A stretch of DNA of 64,000 nucleotides from Apostichopus japonicus (Eukaryota; Echinodermata; Holothuroidea; Aspidochirotida; Stichopodidae), in contig NC_092571.1 of NCBI RefSeq assembly GCF_037975245.1, forward strand, positions 21,811,917-21,875,916. Reading direction: 5' to 3'. Positions 58,593-64,000 of this stretch are shown piece by piece; the stretch's first letter is position 1; the number at the start of each line of letters is the position of its first letter. Below the pieces are notes generated by a model that had not been told where the DNA came from, did not search any database, and saw only the letters and a list, made by a program, of their open reading frames with translations. Position numbers and translations under genes: made by a program.

Positions 58593-58982
58593 CTAAAAAA
58601 AAAAGGAAAATAGCATTCAGAACCATACACAATCATACCAACTGATGTTCAAGTGATTTATATCTGAGTTTTGTAGACAATATACTGCTATTAAGGATTT
58701 CCAATCATGCTGATATATACTTATTGAAAGTTGACAAAAGATTTCTCGATGACTGAATGTGCTAAAAGCAGGTATTCTTACACTGCTAATAAGGTGTGTA
58801 CAATCAACAATTCTTGTACAGAACAGAATGCTGTATCAAAGTTTGCAAATACTTTTGATACTGGACAGTGAAGCTTTTTTACTTTCAATGACTTAAATTG
58901 CATGATTTTGGCTTTTCTTGATTTAAAACTATTACTGCTCACACTTTTCAGCACAAAGCTCGGTGGCTGTTTATTGCTCCCG

Positions 58983-59117
58983 TTAGTCTAAACTCTTTGA
59001 TCTTTTCCGTATCGATCTTCTTAGATTTAATGTTGAATTTTCAGGGCACAGTCCTGACGAACGATATTTTCCAATGATAATGTACTCTTCATCGGTATCC
59101 AGCTCAGGAGAAGTCAT
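58983..59117 (-). CDS. Candidate first exon of the GIN-like gene
   Basis: From an ATG at 59117 the frame is open for 44 codons to a TAA at 58983. It reads 'MTSPELDTDEEYIIIGKYRS', 'SGLCPENSTLNLRRSIRKRS'. A 'YL..G.YP...++..RsIRRkA' pattern is common at the N-terminus of GIN and related integrases, just before the H2C2 zinc domain, so this could be exon 1. The H2C2 domain itself was not found in the 390 bp before exon 58592. Confidence 0.45.
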   Translation of the reverse strand: MTSPELDTDEEYIIIGKYRSSGLCPENSTLNLRRSIRKRSKSLD

Positions 59118-59119
59118 CT

Positions 59120-60440
59120 TGTAATATCAGATCGGGCTAAGTAAGTTAACGGTCTCAACTCCTAATGCTTAACCGAAGGCCAGAACAGTGCGTGCAAATA
59201 TGCAACTACTAAGAATTTTGTGTGCCTGCGCGTTACACATTGAAATGTATTGCTTAGTATAATAACAAGCATGGCTTGTGTTTAATAAATTTATGTCTTG
59301 TTGATCACTTTTCTTTGTTTCGAACTTGGAACCTATTAAGAGTTTATATATCTTTTTTAGTAAGGTTATGAATTAATAACATGTTTGTCTACTCATTATT
59401 ATTGCCTTTAAGTGAACAACATATGTTTGATTAATGGTGGAGTGGAACCACCATTAAGAAAAGAACAACTTTTAGAAAATTTATAGATTGTCACACTTTT
59501 CTACCATCGTGAATATAATTTCCAGAATAGTTTTAAGGTCTGGTCAATTCTAATTCATGAATTGCAGATATTAATTATATTTCTTTCATTTAGAATAGAA
59601 GTTCTGTACTGTAATTTGAAAATTTGCTACCTTTGGCAACCGTGAAACGTGAACAGACCCAATTTCGAGGACGCTGATTTCAAACTCAAAAGTATAACAA
59701 ACTTTCGTAAAATTTTGAAGACTTGCAGTGAGAGTTGTACAGTAAACCGCGAGAGTTGGCAGGCCTGCAAAACCCTAGCAATATAGTCTTCGACTTAAAC
59801 GATTTTTGCTGATGTACTGAGTCTAGTCTAAGTCTTAACCCTATCGTTTTAAACTTCAGCCAGTGGCAGTAGGCCAAATTGTATAGGCCTAATGGAGTTT
59901 TTGGCTGAAAATGTAACTGTGTAAGGCCTAGCTAATTTAGAACTAGCCTTATGGCTGATAAGTCTGTTAACAAATCTTCACTCAAAGCGTTGTTGCATAA
60001 CATGCTAGGTGCTTACCCTAGGAGTATCTTAGGCTAAGCCATTACCATCTTCCATATACTTATTGCAATACCAACTGACTCGACTTGTGGTTGGCCAAAA
60101 AAGGGGATATTGAATATCTACCCCATTTGGTAATGCTAGGCAGACTTAATGCTCCTCTGCACAAATTCATGATTAAACACACACAGCATTATTTCAGTGG
60201 TCAAGCCAAACATGTCTTCAAGCACAGGAAAGTAGTGCTGGCCATTAGATTTAGAGCACTTATGTTTACAATCATACATGTTGACTGGTGAATTAATGAG
60301 GTGCGCTCAAGGATGAATCCTAGTGGCAGTATTTGGGGTAGTTTATCAAGTAACAAATTCTTAATGCTCGAGTGAATTTGAGAAGGACTGTTTATCTATA
60401 GACAGTCTCGGCCTTCATGCATAGCATTAGACCTAGTAAT
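59120..60440. other. No gene seen
   Basis: Possible promoter side of the GIN-like gene. 'TAGGCCTA' motifs become frequent from 59870 onward. No exon recognised. Confidence 0.35.
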
Positions 60441-60446
60441 ATGTAT

Positions 60447-60737
60447 GGCCGTGGCTATTCTTACGACTAGTTGTAACAATTATTTATAAACTATTCTTAC
60501 GACAAAGGCAAATTCAAGCGCAGTAAAGTAAATAACGCAACTGCGCATGTAGTAGGGGTACAGTAACCCTAACCCTAAACATAACCCTAAACCTCAATCC
60601 TAACGCTTACTCTAACCCTAACCTGAAATTATTGTTACTCCTCGTCGTAAAAATAGTACTTCTGGTCGTGAAAATAGCAACTGCGCATGCGTAATCGGAA
60701 ATTATTCTTACGACTAGTCGTAAGAATAGCCACTTTG
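60447..60737. mobile_element. 291-bp TIR element carrying telomere-like repeats
   Basis: Flanked by a perfect 9-bp direct repeat AATATGTAT (60438-60446 and 60738-60746). Close inside the ends are 21-bp perfect inverted repeats beginning GTGGCTATTCTTACGACT (60451 and, inverted, 60733). The centre (60563-60628) is a degenerate array of CCCTAA telomere-type units ('taaccctaaccctaaac', 'ctctaaccctaacctg'). 'CAACTGCGCATG' occurs on both sides of it in direct orientation. A 9-bp target duplication points to a Mutator-like non-autonomous element. Confidence 0.75.
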
Positions 60738-60739
60738 AA

Positions 60740-62310
60740 TATGTATTGCTATGCCCATAGTAGTACTAGTAGTAGGCTACTTCTTATGGCCATATTCAAC
60801 TTCAATTCCTATGATTGAGATACACAGCTAATTGTCTGCATATAGGTCCATTAGGCCTAACTCAGCCCAGCTACAGTCAGACTTTAGAATCTTGGTTACA
60901 TTGGTTGCACTGGTATTAACTACTGTAGGTCTAGGCTAGGCTTGTTATAACTCAGTCGTATAACTCAGTCGTAGGCCTAGACATAGGAAGCCATAGGCCT
61001 ATGCTTGTTTGCTTTGATCTCAAATAAGTAGTAAGCCAAGCCTAAAATGGAACTAAACAGGACATCCTGGACTTGATGACCAAAACATGCCGATCTACTC
61101 TTACTGTCGTAATACTAGTTGTTGAAGCCTAGCCTATTACCGATTAGTAGTAGTGCCTATGGTCCTATGCTTATCCCCACCTCAAACAGCTTGGTAGGCC
61201 TCTAGACCGTCATGCAGTTGAAATTTTGTCTCCTAAATCTTTCGTCTTTGTAGAAACGAACTCCATCTCCATTTCGGTGGCTACATCAGGCCGCACAGCA
61301 AGGCAAGATGTTTTCTTTAAAACGATACAAAACCACTGTTAGCCTACGCACGTTTCATACAAAATATGTGTTTGTAAAATTGTATGGCAGTGTCGTCTGC
61401 ACATTTCAATAAAGTTTTCTGATTTAGGGTGGCATACTCCTATAAGAGTCGATATCGATCCGCCCGATTGTTATTCTATCTCGGGAAATGTTCCAAAAAG
61501 CATCAGGAGAACATCTTTTTTTGACCCGTTATCAATCTTGATATTTTTTTTTTTTTTTTTTGTGGCTTGCATGTTGAAGAGCATGAATGGCTAGAATGTC
61601 TTAACATATGTTATGTTTCTTGCTTGTCATCTTAATTGTTTATTTTAAAAACGTATGAAAACAGAAATTAAGTAATAAGATCCTTCAAGAAGCTTTTAAG
61701 TGCATGGATGGGAGCTAGGGGGCTGGGGAGTTTTGTAGTTGAGCCAAAATTGGTTCAATTTAAAGGCATTGGAGAGTCGCCCAAAACCACGTTCGGCGAT
61801 CTGAAAAAGTTAACTTTCCGTGGCTTGCAAGTGACGATTTGTTCGTGTCGCTACAAAGTGCAGACAGTACAGTACGGCAATGAAACGTGATACCTTGTTA
61901 TATTTTAGCTGGACCTAAGATGTCCATCGCTGTATTGTCTGTATACTGTGCTGTGGTTATTGACCGCAGCTGTATGCACTGACTGTACACTAGTGTCTAA
62001 TTACCGAAGGTAGCAAGCTGTGTGTGTGTATTTTCTGGGATCGATGGTGGTGTCCAACACTTTTGTTACATCTCATTCGAAACTAGGTCAGATTACCGGC
62101 ATTATACGTTTCTTTTTGCGCGAGTCTTCGCACCCTATAAGTCCCCTTTATGCCAAGAGAGGAGATGCTTATCCAACCAATTTAACATAACCCTCTCTTA
62201 CGCGAAGAGAACGATGAAACTCTTTTTAACAGTATTTTTATTGATGAGGATATTAGATAGACAGAGATTTCTTTCATCCATAAGATATGGACATTTTTCC
62301 TCTCTCACTA
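60740..62310. other. No gene seen
   Basis: Rich in 'TAGGCCTA' words up to about 61200. A T18 tract lies at about 61543-61561. The open frame at 61708-61890 shows no recognised motif. Confidence 0.35.
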
Positions 62311-62312
62311 AT

Positions 62313-62314
<2 letters not shown>

Positions 62315-62395
<81 letters not shown>

Positions 62396-62429
62396 TTCAT
62401 TCATTCATTCATTTATTTGTTGTTTTTTT
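62315..62429. repeat. TA microsatellite with TTCA tail
   Basis: About 38 TA units (62315-62391) followed by (TTCA)5 and a T-tract. The TTCA/T part is the inverted tail of the minus-strand LINE that starts here, and the TA run probably grew at its insertion edge. Tyr/Ile strings translated from it are artefacts. Confidence 0.85.
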
Positions 62430-64000
62430 TTCACATAAATATTACAATGTGAATGGAAGTCTTCTGAAAAGCCTATGCTGGCTTAACAAAACAGAAGACT
62501 CCCATGAAGAAAAGATAGAAAATAGTGAAAATAATGTTAATAACAATACGTATACGCTTCAATATGTGAATATGCTGCTATGCGACTATGCAGCTAAATC
62601 ATAATTAATAAGACATGATAATTTCTTTAGTAAGACATTTACTAAATGTGGAGTTTGTTTTCTTAGTTTTTAAAGTTATTGACAGCGAATTCCAAATTTT
62701 GGTTGCACGGTTTCTGAGGCTTAACATACCAGTGCGTGTTTTGTATGATTTATAATGTGCGTTGCTAGCCGTTCTGGTATTATGATTATGGAAATCTGTG
62801 TTGCTATTTATAAAATTTCGAAAACTGATTGGCAATGATCCATTCCAAGCCTTGTATGTAAATGTTGCAATATTAACTTTTATAATGTCATCTAATTTCA
62901 ATAAATTGAGTTTCTTAAAGAGGGGGCTTGTATGTTCACGGGGTGCTGCGTGAGATATATGACGTATTGCACTCTTTTGAAGTATTTTAAGGTGACTTAA
63001 ATGAGAAACACTTGTACCAGACCAGATAATCAAGCAGTAATACAGATGTGGTGCTATTAAAGTTTGATAAAGCATTCTGAGTATATTCTGGGGGAGGAAA
63101 TGTTTTAGCTTTGCTAAAATTCCTGCACCTCTTGCAAACTTTTGTAATATGGTCACTCCATGAAAGTTTACTATCAATATTAACCCCTAGTAATTTAGTA
63201 GTTGATACTTGTTTCATTACTTTACCGTCCATTATTATGTCATTATTCCAGTTAAGCGTTCTTCTTCCATTAAATACTATATAGTTAGTTTTGTCTGCAT
63301 TAAGTGATAACTTATTAGCAGCAAACCAGTTAGTAAATTTAGTTAATTCAGTAGAGACAGTATCATGTATTCTATGTACGTTTTCGAACTCGAAGAAAAT
63401 ATTGGTATCATCAGCAAACAAAATAGTCTTGGCAATTTTTGACACCTGGCAAATGTCATTGACATATATTATGAACAACAGTGGTCCTAATATTGAGCCC
63501 TGTGGAACACCACAACGGGTTACAGCGTGTTCGGATTTAGAGTTTTTATATGAAGTATACTGATGTCTATTGGATAAATAGCTGCTCAACCAGTCAAGGG
63601 TTGTTCCCCTTACACCATACAAAGATAATTTACTTAGCAAAATGGTATGGTCAATAGTATCAAATGCCTTGGAGAGATCGAGGAACACTCCAATACATAT
63701 TTTGGTATTATCAAGACTAGTACATATTTTTTCAATAGCATTTGCCGAAGCAAGTTCTGTAGAATGTTTTGGGCGGAAGCCGTATTGATCATTGCACAGG
63801 ATATTAAACTTGGTTAGAAACTTAAAGATACGATTGTACATAAGCCTTTCAATAATTTTTGAAAAACATGATAATAAAGAAATAGGACGGTAATTTTCAT
63901 ATACATCTTGGTCACCTTTTTTAAAAATTGGTATAACCTTAGCAATCTTTAGTTTATCTGGAAATGTACCAGAAGTAAAACATAAATTACAAATATGAGT
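62430..64000 (-). mobile_element. CR1-group LINE, 3' part, runs off the window
   Basis: Minus-strand copy of the family at 42.2-46.6 kb. The reverse transcriptase frame is open from the window end (64000) to 62987 and resumes, one frame over, at 63177-62605. It reads 'VIPIFKKGDQDVYENYRPIS', 'QYGFRPKHSTELASANAI', 'FLDLSKAFDTIDHTILLSKL', 'GVPQGSILGPLLFIIYVNDI', 'FADDTNIFF' and 'APREHTSPLFKKLNL', ending at a stop at 62605. Only one break is visible, near 63125, where about 11 nt between two 'TTGCAAG' repeats seem lost relative to the other copy. It is the best-preserved LINE in the window. Confidence 0.88.

Noticed and set aside
62287-62438. ORFs with long Tyr-Ile repeats
   Set aside because: Translation of the TA microsatellite.

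Overview
This is repeat-rich eukaryotic DNA: no operons, short exons bounded by GT/AG splice sites, AT-rich introns, long G/C homopolymers, microsatellites and many decayed transposable elements. The recurrent palindrome TAGGCCTA, the kinds of LINE present and the exon-level matches suggest a marine invertebrate deuterostome, most likely an echinoderm. That assignment is inference from composition, not a search result.

Host genes, all on the minus strand. (1) The last two recognised coding exons of SRP68 (signal recognition particle 68 kDa subunit) lie at 7357-8932. (2) An adducin / hu-li tai shao gene runs from about 40.2 kb down to 26.76 kb, with six recognised exon pieces. Three downstream exons are clean, a fourth has a weak donor, but the two most upstream pieces carry a stop codon, a microsatellite and two indels. 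(3) An ABCC-type (MRP-like) transporter exon at 16.5-18.1 kb is present in one full and one partial copy, plus a third copy of only its intron flank. It is embedded in a 69-bp minisatellite.

Transposable elements. Two Jockey-like LINE relics lie at 0.78-2.15 and 11.7-15.5 kb, with a related 3' end at 9.15-9.5 kb. A CR1-group LINE is present as a nearly complete plus-strand copy (42.2-46.6 kb), a minus-strand copy running off the window end (62.4-64.0 kb), and a 3' stub at 4.07 kb. Another LINE C-terminus lies at 47.9-48.4 kb beside a decayed DNA transposase (47.35-47.9 kb). Small terminal-inverted-repeat elements occur at 2.2, 27.9 and 60.4 kb.

The most unusual regions are: a 2.2-kb segment (9.52-11.71 kb) bounded by inverted repeats with eight copies of a 15-mer clustered near its two ends; a tandem array of tRNA-like units with Pol III A and B boxes (4.2-5.26 kb); a perfect 46-bp inverted repeat 5.3 kb apart inside an adducin intron, enclosing an unidentified ORF; a 291-bp element with a 9-bp target duplication and telomere-like repeats in its interior (60.45-60.74 kb); and a minus-strand train of spliced, decayed exons from 59.1 to 49.3 kb. 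That train encodes a Ginger/GIN-type integrase, a possible ubiquitin-protease piece, zinc-binding exons and a His-Me finger (HNH-like) endonuclease.
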